DNA from: Eubacterium sp. AF36-5BH
GTDB lineage: Bacteria > Bacillota > Clostridia > Lachnospirales > Lachnospiraceae
Length of the DNA stretch: 64,000 nucleotides
Assembly: GCF_003460505.1 (NCBI RefSeq)
Contig: NZ_QTVG01000006.1
Span: forward strand, 1-64,000
Reading direction: 5' to 3'
Shown here: one piece after another, positions 47,197 to 55,536 of the stretch
Numbering within the stretch: the first letter of the stretch is position 1
Layout of the letters: every line of letters begins with the position of its first letter
The notes under the pieces: generated by a model
What the model saw: only the letters and a program-made list of their open reading frames with translations
Databases searched by the model: none
Told to the model about the DNA's origin: nothing
Program-made: the position numbers and the translations under genes

Positions 47197-48486
47197 TTAT
47201 TCTATATTCATTTTCTTTTGGAAAAGAGTTTTAATAATTTGTGCTGTTTCATCAACGCCAAAGTCATCGGACTTAATACACAAATCATAGTTTTTAACAT
47301 TACCCCAGTCTGTTTTAGTAAAATATTTACAGTGAACAGCACGTTCATGGTTTACTTTTTTAACTTTAGCCTTAGCAGCCTTTTCTGAAATGTTATCACG
47401 AGCTGAAACTCTGGCTATTTCAGCGGCAGTATCAGCACTGATGAATACATGGTATGCAGTAGGCAGTTCTTTTAACATGTAATTGGCAAGTCGACCAACA
47501 ATAATGCATGGACCTTTCTGTGAAATCTCACGTATAAGTTCAGATTCTTTAATAAAAAGCTGATTTACTTTAGGTAGTTCTGTTTCTTCCAGTGGCTCGC
47601 CATACCAGGCAAAGAAATCATGGAGAACAGGATTTTTAAGAACCTGTTCATTTTTCTCTACAAATTCAGGTGAGTAACCACTTTTTTCAGCAACAAGTCG
47701 TATGAGTTCTGAGTCATAGTAATCAAAACCAAGCTGTTTTGCCAAAATCTTACCAATTTCTCTACCACCACTTCCAAATTCTCGTGAAATGGTAATTACA
47801 TAATTTGAAGTAAATTCATCATCGGATACAGCGGCTTCGTCGGTTTTACCAAGTAATTTATCACGCTGTTTACCGAAAGCACGATTAACAACACCTACTA
47901 ATGTACCAACTAAGATGGCAGCAATAATTGTACCTATACCAACACTGCCAAGGCTATGTAATGCACCAAGACATGTAACGGCTGATACTACAACCATTGT
48001 ACAGTCGAAACCAATTTTTACTTTTGAAAATTCAATACGGGTAACAGAAGAAACAGCCTGCATACAGCCCTCTCCTGCAAGTGGAATCAAATCTGCCGGT
48101 AAATATAGAAAAATACCAAATGCCACAAATACAGTGCTTAAAAGTACCATAAAAATACGAATTGCTAAATTCTCAGGTGTTGGAAGAAAAGATACCATAT
48201 AGTTACAAAAAGTTGTAAAGTATCCAAATACTACGCCAACAGGAACCTGTAATAACTGCACCGGTTTAAAATTTTTTCTAAGTAGTAAAATCTGAAGAAT
48301 TACCAGTATGATGTGGAAAAGAATAGTTGCCTTTCCCATTTCGATACCCCATACACAGGTAATAGTGTAAGGAATAGAACTAACAGGTGATACACCAAGA
48401 TTAGATTTTACGGAAAGTGCAATACCAATAGTCATTATAAAAAGTCCAATAAAATACATTGGTATTCTGATTTTTAAATGTTTCAT
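47197..48486 (-). CDS. Fusion of YczE/DUF6198-like membrane protein with cytidylate-kinase-like domain
   Basis: 429 aa. The first 215 residues have five or six hydrophobic segments and resemble YczE/YitT/DUF6198 membrane proteins (IGIALSVKSNLGVSPVSSIPY is the typical start). A cytoplasmic linker leads to a P-loop domain (about 230-429) of the cytidylate-kinase-like family: ITISREFGSGGREIGKILAK, IIVGRLANYML and NVKNYDLCIKSDDFG. The kinase half is a paralogue of the 186-aa protein at 6475-7035. Its ATG overlaps the MarR stop (TAATG), so the two are coupled. Role unknown; the fusion suggests phosphorylation linked to transport or to membrane location. Confidence 0.88.
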   Translation of the reverse strand: MKHLKIRIPMYFIGLFIMTIGIALSVKSNLGVSPVSSIPYTITCVWGIEMGKATILFHIILVILQILLLRKNFKPVQLLQVPVGVVFGYFTTFCNYMVSFLPTPENLAIRIFMVLLSTVFVAFGIFLYLPADLIPLAGEGCMQAVSSVTRIEFSKVKIGFDCTMVVVSAVTCLGALHSLGSVGIGTIIAAILVGTLVGVVNRAFGKQRDKLLGKTDEAAVSDDEFTSNYVITISREFGSGGREIGKILAKQLGFDYYDSELIRLVAEKSGYSPEFVEKNEQVLKNPVLHDFFAWYGEPLEETELPKVNQLFIKESELIREISQKGPCIIVGRLANYMLKELPTAYHVFISADTAAEIARVSARDNISEKAAKAKVKKVNHERAVHCKYFTKTDWGNVKNYDLCIKSDDFGVDETAQIIKTLFQKKMNIE

Positions 48487-48926
48487 TAATTCAAGCCTTC
48501 TTTCTTTTTAGTATTTGCCATATTTTCATATACGCGATAGAGCATATTATGTAACTGATTTGTTTCTGCTTCAGTAAAACCTTTTAATGCATCTGTTTCG
48601 ATTTTTGCAAATTCAAGGTTTAGACGGTCAGCGTATTTTTTCCCGGTTTTTGTAAGGTATACATGAAGTGAGCGGCGATTATTGCCTGCTGTTTTTCTTT
48701 CAATATATCCCTTTTTTTCCATACCGTTTAAAATAGATGTTAAAGATGCCGGTTCAATGTGACAGAACATGGCAATATCTTTTTGAATAGCCCCATCATG
48801 GTGAAGCAAGTAGTCAAGTATTTTCGGTTGCCCGGGAGTTAGCCCGGTGTCTTTTACACTTGCAACCAAAGCTTTTTGTACCATTAGATGATCAGACATC
48901 AATAGGTAGTGAAGTGTTTCCTGCAT
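48486..48926 (-). CDS. MarR family transcriptional regulator
   Basis: 146 aa. Winged-helix region with GAIQKDIAMFCHIEPASLTSILNGMEKKGYIERKTAGNNRRSLHVYLT split over residues 50-100 (typical recognition helix and wing). Ribosome site AAGGAGG. It overlaps the membrane-kinase gene and has a double palindrome at 48941-48967 in its promoter, so autoregulation of the pair is likely. The ligand is not known. Confidence 0.92.
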   Translation of the reverse strand: MQETLHYLLMSDHLMVQKALVASVKDTGLTPGQPKILDYLLHHDGAIQKDIAMFCHIEPASLTSILNGMEKKGYIERKTAGNNRRSLHVYLTKTGKKYADRLNLEFAKIETDALKGFTEAETNQLHNMLYRVYENMANTKKKEGLN

Positions 48927-48940
48927 AGTAACCTCCTTAA

Positions 48941-48967
48941 TTAGAAATCTAATTGTTAGAAACCTAA
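48941..48967. promoter_or_regulatory. Two TTAG-N4-CTAA palindromes, probable MarR operator
   Basis: TTAGAAATCTAA (48941-48952) and TTAGAAACCTAA (48956-48967), centres 15 bases apart, 15-41 bases upstream of the MarR start. Confidence 0.65.
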
Positions 48968-49251
48968 CTAAATATAAACGACGAGTTAAAATTTGTCAAA
49001 TGAGAGAACTGGGAACAAGTGTGCATCCTATGAGATAGAGAAAAATGAGTACACATTCATAGTAGAACAGTTTTGTGCAACAGAATTATGGAAGAATGTT
49101 TATTCCATAAAAAATGTTTACAAATAAGATACACAAAAGGCATATCCATATATGTATAATAGGTATTAGACATGGTAAAGAAGTCAGTGTTATATTGAAT
49201 ATGGTGTGGGATTAGGTTTTGATAGAATCAATCAAAGAAGGAGTGATACAT
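48968..49251. other. Intergenic region upstream of flavodoxin
   Basis: 284 bases between divergent genes. A TATAAT at 49155-49160 lies about 90 bases before the flavodoxin start, without a clear -35. Nothing else is recognised. Confidence 0.4.
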
Positions 49252-49701
49252 ATGAGTAAAGTATTAGTAACATATTTTAGTGCAAGCGGAGTAACAGCAA
49301 AAACAGCTAATAAGTTAGCAAAAGAGGTAGATGGTGATGTATTTGAAATTGAGCCAAAGGAAAAATACACATCAGCAGATTTAAATTGGATGGATAAGAA
49401 AAGTCGTAGTTCTGTAGAAATGAATGATCCTGCAAGCAGACCTGAAATTGCAAAGCAGGTTGAAAATATGGACATGTATGATACAGTATTAGTTGGATTC
49501 CCAATTTGGTGGTATGTTGAACCAAAGATTATTGATACATTTTTAGACAGCTATGATTTTTCAGGTAAGACAGTAATACCATTTGCTACATCAGGTGGAA
49601 GTGGAATCGAAAATGTAGAAAAGAACTTACAAAAAGAATACCCTAATATTAATTGGGGAAAAGGAAAGTTATTAAACGGAAGCGTTAAGGCTTGGTTTTA
49701 A
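49252..49701 (+). CDS. Flavodoxin
   Basis: 149 aa from the ATG at 49252 (AAGGAG eight bases upstream). Flavodoxin_4-like fold: [22 protein letters not shown] is the FMN phosphate loop, and [20 protein letters not shown] with [18 protein letters not shown] are typical. A small cytoplasmic or loosely bound electron carrier, or an FMN-dependent reductase. A single gene; the next gene starts 58 bases later, so a shared transcript is possible. Confidence 0.92.
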   Translation: MSKVLVTYFSASGVTAKTANKLAKEVDGDVFEIEPKEKYTSADLNWMDKKSRSSVEMNDPASRPEIAKQVENMDMYDTVLVGFPIWWYVEPKIIDTFLDSYDFSGKTVIPFATSGGSGIENVEKNLQKEYPNINWGKGKLLNGSVKAWF

Positions 49702-49759
49702 TTGCCAAGGTTAAAAATATTTATGCAATATGGTTAAACTATAAAAGGATGAAGAATTT

Positions 49760-50878
49760 ATGATTTTTATTTGGATTGTGCTTCCAATTATTGCAATTGG
49801 AGTGGTAATATTTTACCTTTTTAGAAAAATTTACAGAGCAGTTGATTTCTGCAAAGGCGAAATGAAAAAGTCTAAAAAGAACATAGCAGCAATAGTTGGT
49901 ACGGTATTAATTTTAACACCGGCAGTTGCATTGAAAGGAACTTGGTTTTTTGTTCTTTTACATTTGGCAGCATTCCTGCTTATCATAGATCTAATAATGT
50001 GGATTGGAAAAAAAGTGAGAAAGAATGATGACATGCCGAAGGCTGTGAGCTTTTTACATAGAACAGGCATAGTCGCAATAGCTCTTACAGTGGCAATTTT
50101 AACATACGGATATTTTAATATTTTTAATGTTATATCCACAAATTATACTGTTACTACAGAGAAGAATATTAGAAGTGAAGGCTATAAGCTGGCATTGATT
50201 TCAGACCTTCATTATGGAATAACTTTAAATAAGGAGCAGTTGGAAAAAGTTGTTGAGAGAATAAATAAAGAAAGTCCTGACATTGTTATTTTGGATGGTG
50301 ACCTTGTTGATGAAAGTACCACGTTACCACAAATGAAAGAGGCATTTAAGACTTTAAGTGGTATACATAATAAATACGGAATTTATTATGTTTACGGAAA
50401 TCATGACAAAAATAATTATACATCAAAACCATATTACACACCAAAAGCATTAGCAGAAGAGATAACAAAAGATGGAATCACAATTTTGGAAGACAATGTT
50501 GAAAAAATAAACAATGATTTAGTGCTTGTTGGAAGAGCTGACAGAGGCGATGGAAATTTCATTAGAAAGAACATAACTGCCTTGACTAAAGGGCTGGATA
50601 AAAATAAGCAATGGATTGTTTTAGACCATCAGCCATGTGAATATAGTGAAGTGAAGAAAGCCGGTGGCGATATTATTTTATCAGGTCATACACATGCAGG
50701 TCAGATTTTACCAATAGGCTTAATTTCGCCAATGTTACATATGAATGATTTGAATTATGGTTATGTGAAGGAAGGTAATTTAAACGAAATAGTCACATCA
50801 GGAATTGCAGGTTGGGGCTATCCAATAAGAACTGAAAAGCATTCGGAGTATGTGATTATAAATATAAAAAATAAATAA
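49760..50878 (+). CDS. Membrane-anchored metallophosphoesterase (YkuE/YaeI-like)
   Basis: 372 aa. Three or four hydrophobic segments within residues 1-125, then a calcineurin-like domain with LISDLHYGI, ILDGDLVDES, VYGNHDKNNY, LDHQPCEY and LSGHTHAGQIL, which supply the metal ligands. Family members act on lipid or surface phosphoesters. Ribosome site AAAGGATG. The MATE gene begins 10 bases after it, so they form an operon. Confidence 0.92.
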   Translation: MIFIWIVLPIIAIGVVIFYLFRKIYRAVDFCKGEMKKSKKNIAAIVGTVLILTPAVALKGTWFFVLLHLAAFLLIIDLIMWIGKKVRKNDDMPKAVSFLHRTGIVAIALTVAILTYGYFNIFNVISTNYTVTTEKNIRSEGYKLALISDLHYGITLNKEQLEKVVERINKESPDIVILDGDLVDESTTLPQMKEAFKTLSGIHNKYGIYYVYGNHDKNNYTSKPYYTPKALAEEITKDGITILEDNVEKINNDLVLVGRADRGDGNFIRKNITALTKGLDKNKQWIVLDHQPCEYSEVKKAGGDIILSGHTHAGQILPIGLISPMLHMNDLNYGYVKEGNLNEIVTSGIAGWGYPIRTEKHSEYVIINIKNK

Positions 50879-50888
50879 GGAACACATA

Positions 50889-52235
50889 ATGGCAAAGAAC
50901 ATAGATTTAACAAAAGGTAATATTTCAAAAGGCTTGTGGGCGTTTGCAATCCCATTGATGCTTGGAAATGTAATGCAACAGTTTTACAACTTAGCCGATA
51001 CATGGGTAGTGGGAAGATTCATTGGCAACACTGCTTTAGCAGCGGTTGGTTCGTCATATACGTTAATGACGTTTCTAACATCCATTATTATGGGGTTATC
51101 ATTGGGAAGTAGCACATTTATTTCAATGGCATTTGGAAACAAAGATAATAGAACAATTAGAAACGGAATTGTTATATCTTCAGAAATTACCTGTGGTCTG
51201 ACAATAATACTGATAATAATTTCATACATTTTTTTAGATAAAATTATAAAGGCTTTAAATGTGCCAGATAACACATTTGCTGATATGCGGACATATTTGT
51301 TTTATGTATTTATAGGATTTTTTGCAACGTATATTTACAACGATTGTTCCAACCTGTTAAGGGCAGTTGGCAATTCTGTAACACCTTTAATTTTTCTTGG
51401 CGTTTCAGTGGTGTTAAATATAATACTCGATTTATATTTTGTAATTGGACTTGGCATGGGAATAATGGGAGCAGCAGTTGCTACGGTAATTTCCCAGTAT
51501 GTTGCAGGGCTTGGGATATTGACATATTACATAATCAAATATCCGGAGTACAGGGTCAGAAAAGAAGATTTCAGGTGGAGCAAAAGTAATTTCAAAAACA
51601 TTTTGTCACTTTCAGGTTACACCTGTATTCAGCAGTCAGTAATGAATCTGGGCATACTTATGGTTCAGGGAATAGTTAATGGATTTGGACAAAATGTAAT
51701 GGCGGCATTTGCGGTGGCGGTGAAAATTGATACCATTGCCTATATGCCGGCACAGGATTTTGGAAATGCCTTTTCTGTTTTTGTAGCCCAAAATTATGGT
51801 GCCAATCAAAAGCAGCGAATTAAAGAAGGCGTAAAAAAAGCAGGTATTAGTGTAGTCCTATTTTGCCTGGGAATAAGTGCTTTGGTATTTATATTTGCAA
51901 GACCACTTATGTCAATATTTGTAAGCAGTAAGAGTGCAGCAGTTATAAGTACGGGAGTGACTTATTTAAGAATAGAAGGTGCCTTTTATGTAGGAATTGG
52001 AATTTTATTTATGCTTTACGGTTTTTATAGGGCTATAAATAAGCCATTAATGTCAGTAATTCTTACAATAATTTCTCTTGGAACACGAGTTGTTTTAGCA
52101 TATTATTTATCAAAAATACCGGTTATAGGAGTAATTGGTATTTGGGTAGCCATACCAATTGGTTGGTTTTTATCGGATTTGACGGGCATATTAGGATACA
52201 AATTTATTAATAAAAGCACTGGGAAACCCTTATAA
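50889..52235 (+). CDS. MATE family efflux transporter
   Basis: 448 aa with twelve hydrophobic segments. ALPLMLGN-type start (FAIPLMLGNVMQQFYNLADTW), GLGMGIMGAAVATVISQY and YGANQKQRIKEGVKKA are typical. It is expected to export cationic compounds using Na+ or H+. A hairpin beginning inside its stop region (AAAAGCACTGGG / CCGGTGCTTTT, 52211-52256) looks like the terminator. Confidence 0.94.
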   Translation: MAKNIDLTKGNISKGLWAFAIPLMLGNVMQQFYNLADTWVVGRFIGNTALAAVGSSYTLMTFLTSIIMGLSLGSSTFISMAFGNKDNRTIRNGIVISSEITCGLTIILIIISYIFLDKIIKALNVPDNTFADMRTYLFYVFIGFFATYIYNDCSNLLRAVGNSVTPLIFLGVSVVLNIILDLYFVIGLGMGIMGAAVATVISQYVAGLGILTYYIIKYPEYRVRKEDFRWSKSNFKNILSLSGYTCIQQSVMNLGILMVQGIVNGFGQNVMAAFAVAVKIDTIAYMPAQDFGNAFSVFVAQNYGANQKQRIKEGVKKAGISVVLFCLGISALVFIFARPLMSIFVSSKSAAVISTGVTYLRIEGAFYVGIGILFMLYGFYRAINKPLMSVILTIISLGTRVVLAYYLSKIPVIGVIGIWVAIPIGWFLSDLTGILGYKFINKSTGKPL

Positions 52236-52256
52236 AATGGGCGTTCCGGTGCTTTT
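52211..52256 (+). terminator. Terminator overlapping the end of the MATE gene
   Basis: TAAAAGCACTGGG...CCC pairs with GGG...TTCCGGTGCTTTT; the left arm is within the last codons of the MATE gene. Confidence 0.65.
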
Positions 52257-52454
52257 GCTTATGCCTATAACGCAAAGGATTATGGGGCAGATGGAAGTGG
52301 AAATAATGATTCAAGATGGTCATCAAATTTTGCAGATGATGCATGGCTTATAATTGACCTTGAGAAAACATACATGATTAACAAGGTTATAATTAATTGG
52401 GAAGCAGCATATGGAAAGGCGTATGACATTTTAGTGTCAGTTTACGGAAAATAG
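52251..52454 (+). pseudogene. Fragment of an F5/8 type C (discoidin/CBM32-like) domain
   Basis: The frame that follows the MATE stop reads AFAYAYNAKDYGADGSGNND, SRWSSNFADDAWLIIDLEKTY, MINKVIINWEAAYGKAYDIL, VSVYGK, then TAG at 52452. This is the first half of a discoidin-like carbohydrate-binding domain. There is no start codon or ribosome site and the remainder of the domain is absent, so it is a leftover of a larger secreted enzyme. No other gene with this domain is in the window. Confidence 0.8.
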
Positions 52455-52507
52455 ACTCACAGGCTGAAAGCACAAATTGGAAAGTTCACAAAAAATTCAC
52501 AAAAAAA

Positions 52508-52550
52508 TTAGCACTCACCTCTTGACAGTGCTAACAAAAAGGACTATAAC
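52508..52550 (+). promoter_or_regulatory. CIRCE operator over the hsp20 promoter
   Basis: TTAGCACTC, nine bases, CAGTGCTAA (52508-52534) matches the CIRCE consensus except one base (C for G in the right arm). It overlaps the -35 TTGACA (52522-52527); the -10 TATAAC is at 52545-52550, spacing 17. HrcA repression released by heat is expected. Confidence 0.88.
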
Positions 52551-52599
52551 ATAATTGTACAAAGAAAAAGGTACAAAGATAAATACAAAAAGGCTAAAA

Positions 52600-52672
52600 G
52601 GTCTCAACGTGATGGCGCACAACAAATTAGTCGCTACGCTGTAGCGCATGACAAATTAAGTTTTAGTTATGT
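52600..52672 (+). other. GC-rich hairpin in the hsp20 leader
   Basis: The transcript start near 52557 gives a leader of about 135 nt. It holds GTCGCTAC-GCT-GTAGCGCATGAC, a short strong hairpin, between two copies of GACAAATTA/AACAAATTAG. It may be another GC-rich palindromic island or a thermosensor-like structure; I cannot decide. Confidence 0.4.
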
Positions 52673-52694
52673 AATATGGAAGGAGAGATGACTT

Positions 52695-53156
52695 ATGATG
52701 ATGCCTAGTATTTTTGGAGAAAACTTATTTGATGACTTTATGGATGATTTTTCAAGAGGCTTTGAATTCCCAGAGTTCCCAGATGTTGACAAGAAATTGT
52801 ATGGTAAACATGCTAAAAATTTAATGAAGACTGATGTTAAGGACACAGAGAATGGCTATGAAGTTTCTATGGATCTTCCAGGATTCAAAAAAGACGAAAT
52901 AAAGATGAAACTTGAAAATGGTGTATTAACAATTAATGCAGCTAAAGGATTAGACAAGGACGAGAAAGATAAGAAGGGTAAATATGTAAGACGTGAACGT
53001 TATGCAGGTAGCCTAACAAGAAGTTTCTATGTTGGTGATCATGTAACTGTTCAGGATGTTCATCCTAAATATGAAAACGGAATTTTGTCTTTCACAGTTC
53101 CAAAAGAAAACAAACAGGTTGAAGAAAAAGAAAAATTTATAGAAATTGAAGGATAA
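52695..53156 (+). CDS. Small heat-shock protein Hsp20
   Basis: 153 aa. Residues 40-145 are the alpha-crystallin domain: MKTDVKDTENGYEVSMDLPGFKKDEIKM, VLTINAAKG, RRERYAGSLTRSFYVGDHV and the C-terminal ENGILSFTVPKE. A cytoplasmic ATP-independent holdase. Ribosome site GGAAGGAGAG; a second ATG follows the first directly. CIRCE-controlled, own terminator at 53199-53237. Confidence 0.95.
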   Translation: MMMPSIFGENLFDDFMDDFSRGFEFPEFPDVDKKLYGKHAKNLMKTDVKDTENGYEVSMDLPGFKKDEIKMKLENGVLTINAAKGLDKDEKDKKGKYVRRERYAGSLTRSFYVGDHVTVQDVHPKYENGILSFTVPKENKQVEEKEKFIEIEG

Positions 53157-53198
53157 ATAAATTCTTCATATGGTTGTTTAGAGAATAAGCAATAAATG

Positions 53199-53237
53199 AA
53201 AAAACCTAGGACTACAATAATGTGTCCTAGGTTTTTT
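53199..53237 (+). terminator. Terminator of hsp20
   Basis: AAAAAACCTAGGAC and its exact complement around an 11-nt loop, with T-run. Confidence 0.9.
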
Positions 53238-53295
53238 TGTGCTCCGTATGTTTGTGGACAACATACAGGGCACAGTAGAGTGTATGAATTAAAAG

Positions 53296-53430
53296 CTATT
53301 TATTTTTATTCCATAATTTTTCTGCAACAGGTTTCCAATGTTCAGAGTACTTATCACATTTAGAACATAAATGTTCCGCAGTTTCAGGTGACTGTAAATC
53401 AGTTGAATGGGCACCTGAAGAATTTATCAA
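53296..53430 (-). pseudogene. Possible small ORF or gene remnant with CxxC motif
   Basis: The minus strand reads 44 codons from TTG 53430, including SPETAEHLCSKCDKYSEHW and KPVAEKLWNKNK at the end, then TAG. The composition looks like real protein and CSKC could bind a metal. An in-frame TGA stands two codons upstream and an ATG with MIFDKFF in another frame, so a frameshifted remnant of a longer gene is likely. No family recognised. Confidence 0.3.
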
Positions 53431-53580
53431 AAATCATACAACTGTCTAAATATTTCCCAGCATAAAATTAAGCTAAAACGGTTCTGTTTATTGTTACGGT
53501 TTTCTACATATGTGTTATACTAATAGCAAAAAAGTTTAGTGAATTATAGACAACAAAAATTTTATGAAAAGAGGCATTAA

Positions 53581-55440
53581 GTGAATATTTTATCATTAGA
53601 AAACATTACACATTCATATACAGAAAGGAAATTATTTGATGACGCAAGCTTTTACCTTCATGAAGGCGAAAAAGTCGGAATCATTGGCATAAATGGGACA
53701 GGAAAATCAACACTGCTAAAAATTATGGCAGGCTTAGAAGTACCTGACAGTGGAAATGTCATAAAGGCATCTAATTTGATGATACATTATCTGCCACAGA
53801 ACCCGAAGTTTAATGAAGACGACACAGTAATTGAAAGTGTGCAGAATATGGTACATCATCATGCAAACGAAGACGAGTTAGTTAAGGCAAAAGCCATGAT
53901 GACAAGACTTGGTATAAATAATTTTGAACAAAAAACAGGTGAATTGTCCGGTGGTCAAAGAAAAAGACTTGCTTTAGTTTCTGTGCTTATTACACCTTGC
54001 GATATTTTAATTCTAGACGAGCCTACAAACCATTTAGACAGTGAAATGGCAGAGTGGTTGGAAAATCAGTTGCGCGCATTTAAAGGGGCCTTAGTTATGG
54101 TAACTCATGACAGATATTTTTTAGATAGCGTTACTAATAGAATTATCGAGTTAGACAAAGGAAAAATTTACAGCTATAACGAAAAGTATTCTGGATTTTT
54201 ACAGCGTAAGGCAGAAAGAGAAGACAGTCAGAAGGCAAGTGAACGCAAAAGACAAAGTATTCTCCGCAAGGAGATTCAGTGGATGCAGCGTGGCGCAAGA
54301 GCAAGGTCCACAAAGCAAAAAGCTCATATACAGCGCTATGAAAATCTTAAGAATCAAAAAGGAATAGTTGAAGATGATAAAATTGAATTAAGCAGTATTA
54401 AATCAAGGATGGGAAAAACTACCATTGAACTTGATAAAGTTTCAAAAAATTATGGGCAGGATAATATTTTAATTAAAGAGTTTTCTTATAATTTTTTAAA
54501 AGGTGACAGAGTAGGATTTGTAGGAAAAAATGGTTGTGGTAAAACAACTTTAATGAAAATTATAGATGGTAGAATTAAACCTGACAGTGGAACTGTAACA
54601 ATTGGACAGACTATCAAAATCGGCTACTATACACAGGAAATTGAGACAGACCAACAAGGTGGAATTGCTTACATGGATCCACAGGAAAAAGTTATTGATT
54701 ACATAAAAAACACAGCGGAATTTGTTCGTACAGAGGATGGACTTGTATCGGCATCGGCAATGCTTGAAAGATTTCTATTTCCATCATCTCAACAGTATAG
54801 CAAAATAGAAAAATTGTCCGGTGGAGAAAGACGAAGACTTAACCTTTTAAGGGTACTTATGGAGGCACCTAACGTACTTATTTTAGATGAACCTACAAAT
54901 GATTTAGATATTGAAACAATGACAATATTAGAAGATTATTTGGATAGTTTTGATGGCATTGTAATTACAGTATCCCATGATAGATATTTTCTTGATAGAG
55001 TGGTGAGAAGAATTTTCGCATTTGAGGGAAATGGAGTAATTAGTCAGTATGAAGGTGGTTATACAGACTATATTAATAAGAAGAAAGCTGAAAAAGAGTT
55101 AGCTAATAGTAACCAAAGTCTGCCTGAACAAAAAAAATGGGGAAGTGGTAAAGAAAACAAGTTATCCGGTAATGAAAAAAAGGAATCTTATAAACATAAA
55201 AATAAAAAATTAAAATTTTCTTACAATGAGCAAAGAGAGTATGAAACAATAGAAGAGGATATTGCAAAACTGGAAGAAAAGTTGGAAAACCTTGATATGG
55301 AAATGAACAAAAATGCAACCAATTCTGTAAAATTAAGAGAATTACTGGAAGAAAAGGAAGCTGCGGAAATGCTGTTGATGGAAAAAATGGATCGTTGGGA
55401 ATATTTGGAAGAGTTAGCAAAAAAAATTGAAAATCAGTAG
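53581..55440 (+). CDS. ABC-F family ATPase, Uup-like
   Basis: 619 aa, GTG start with GAGG upstream. Two ABC domains: GINGTGKSTLLKIM and SGGQRKRLALVSVLITPCD with DEPTNHLD (1-220); GKNGCGKTTLMKIID and SGGERRRLNLLRVL with DEPTNDLD (about 280-500). No membrane segment. The linker between the domains is basic, and the C-terminal 80 residues form a coiled coil (EEDIAKLEEKLENLDMEM), as in Uup. Such proteins act on the ribosome or DNA structures. Resistance ABC-F proteins differ mainly in the linker; I cannot exclude one. Confidence 0.93.
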   Translation: MNILSLENITHSYTERKLFDDASFYLHEGEKVGIIGINGTGKSTLLKIMAGLEVPDSGNVIKASNLMIHYLPQNPKFNEDDTVIESVQNMVHHHANEDELVKAKAMMTRLGINNFEQKTGELSGGQRKRLALVSVLITPCDILILDEPTNHLDSEMAEWLENQLRAFKGALVMVTHDRYFLDSVTNRIIELDKGKIYSYNEKYSGFLQRKAEREDSQKASERKRQSILRKEIQWMQRGARARSTKQKAHIQRYENLKNQKGIVEDDKIELSSIKSRMGKTTIELDKVSKNYGQDNILIKEFSYNFLKGDRVGFVGKNGCGKTTLMKIIDGRIKPDSGTVTIGQTIKIGYYTQEIETDQQGGIAYMDPQEKVIDYIKNTAEFVRTEDGLVSASAMLERFLFPSSQQYSKIEKLSGGERRRLNLLRVLMEAPNVLILDEPTNDLDIETMTILEDYLDSFDGIVITVSHDRYFLDRVVRRIFAFEGNGVISQYEGGYTDYINKKKAEKELANSNQSLPEQKKWGSGKENKLSGNEKKESYKHKNKKLKFSYNEQREYETIEEDIAKLEEKLENLDMEMNKNATNSVKLRELLEEKEAAEMLLMEKMDRWEYLEELAKKIENQ

Positions 55441-55536
55441 TAAAGGAATATATGTTAAACGATGAATCGTGGAAAATTGCAAATTTGCAACAGCTTTTTA
55501 TACGTGCTATAGTTAATTTATAAAGGAGAGAAAACT

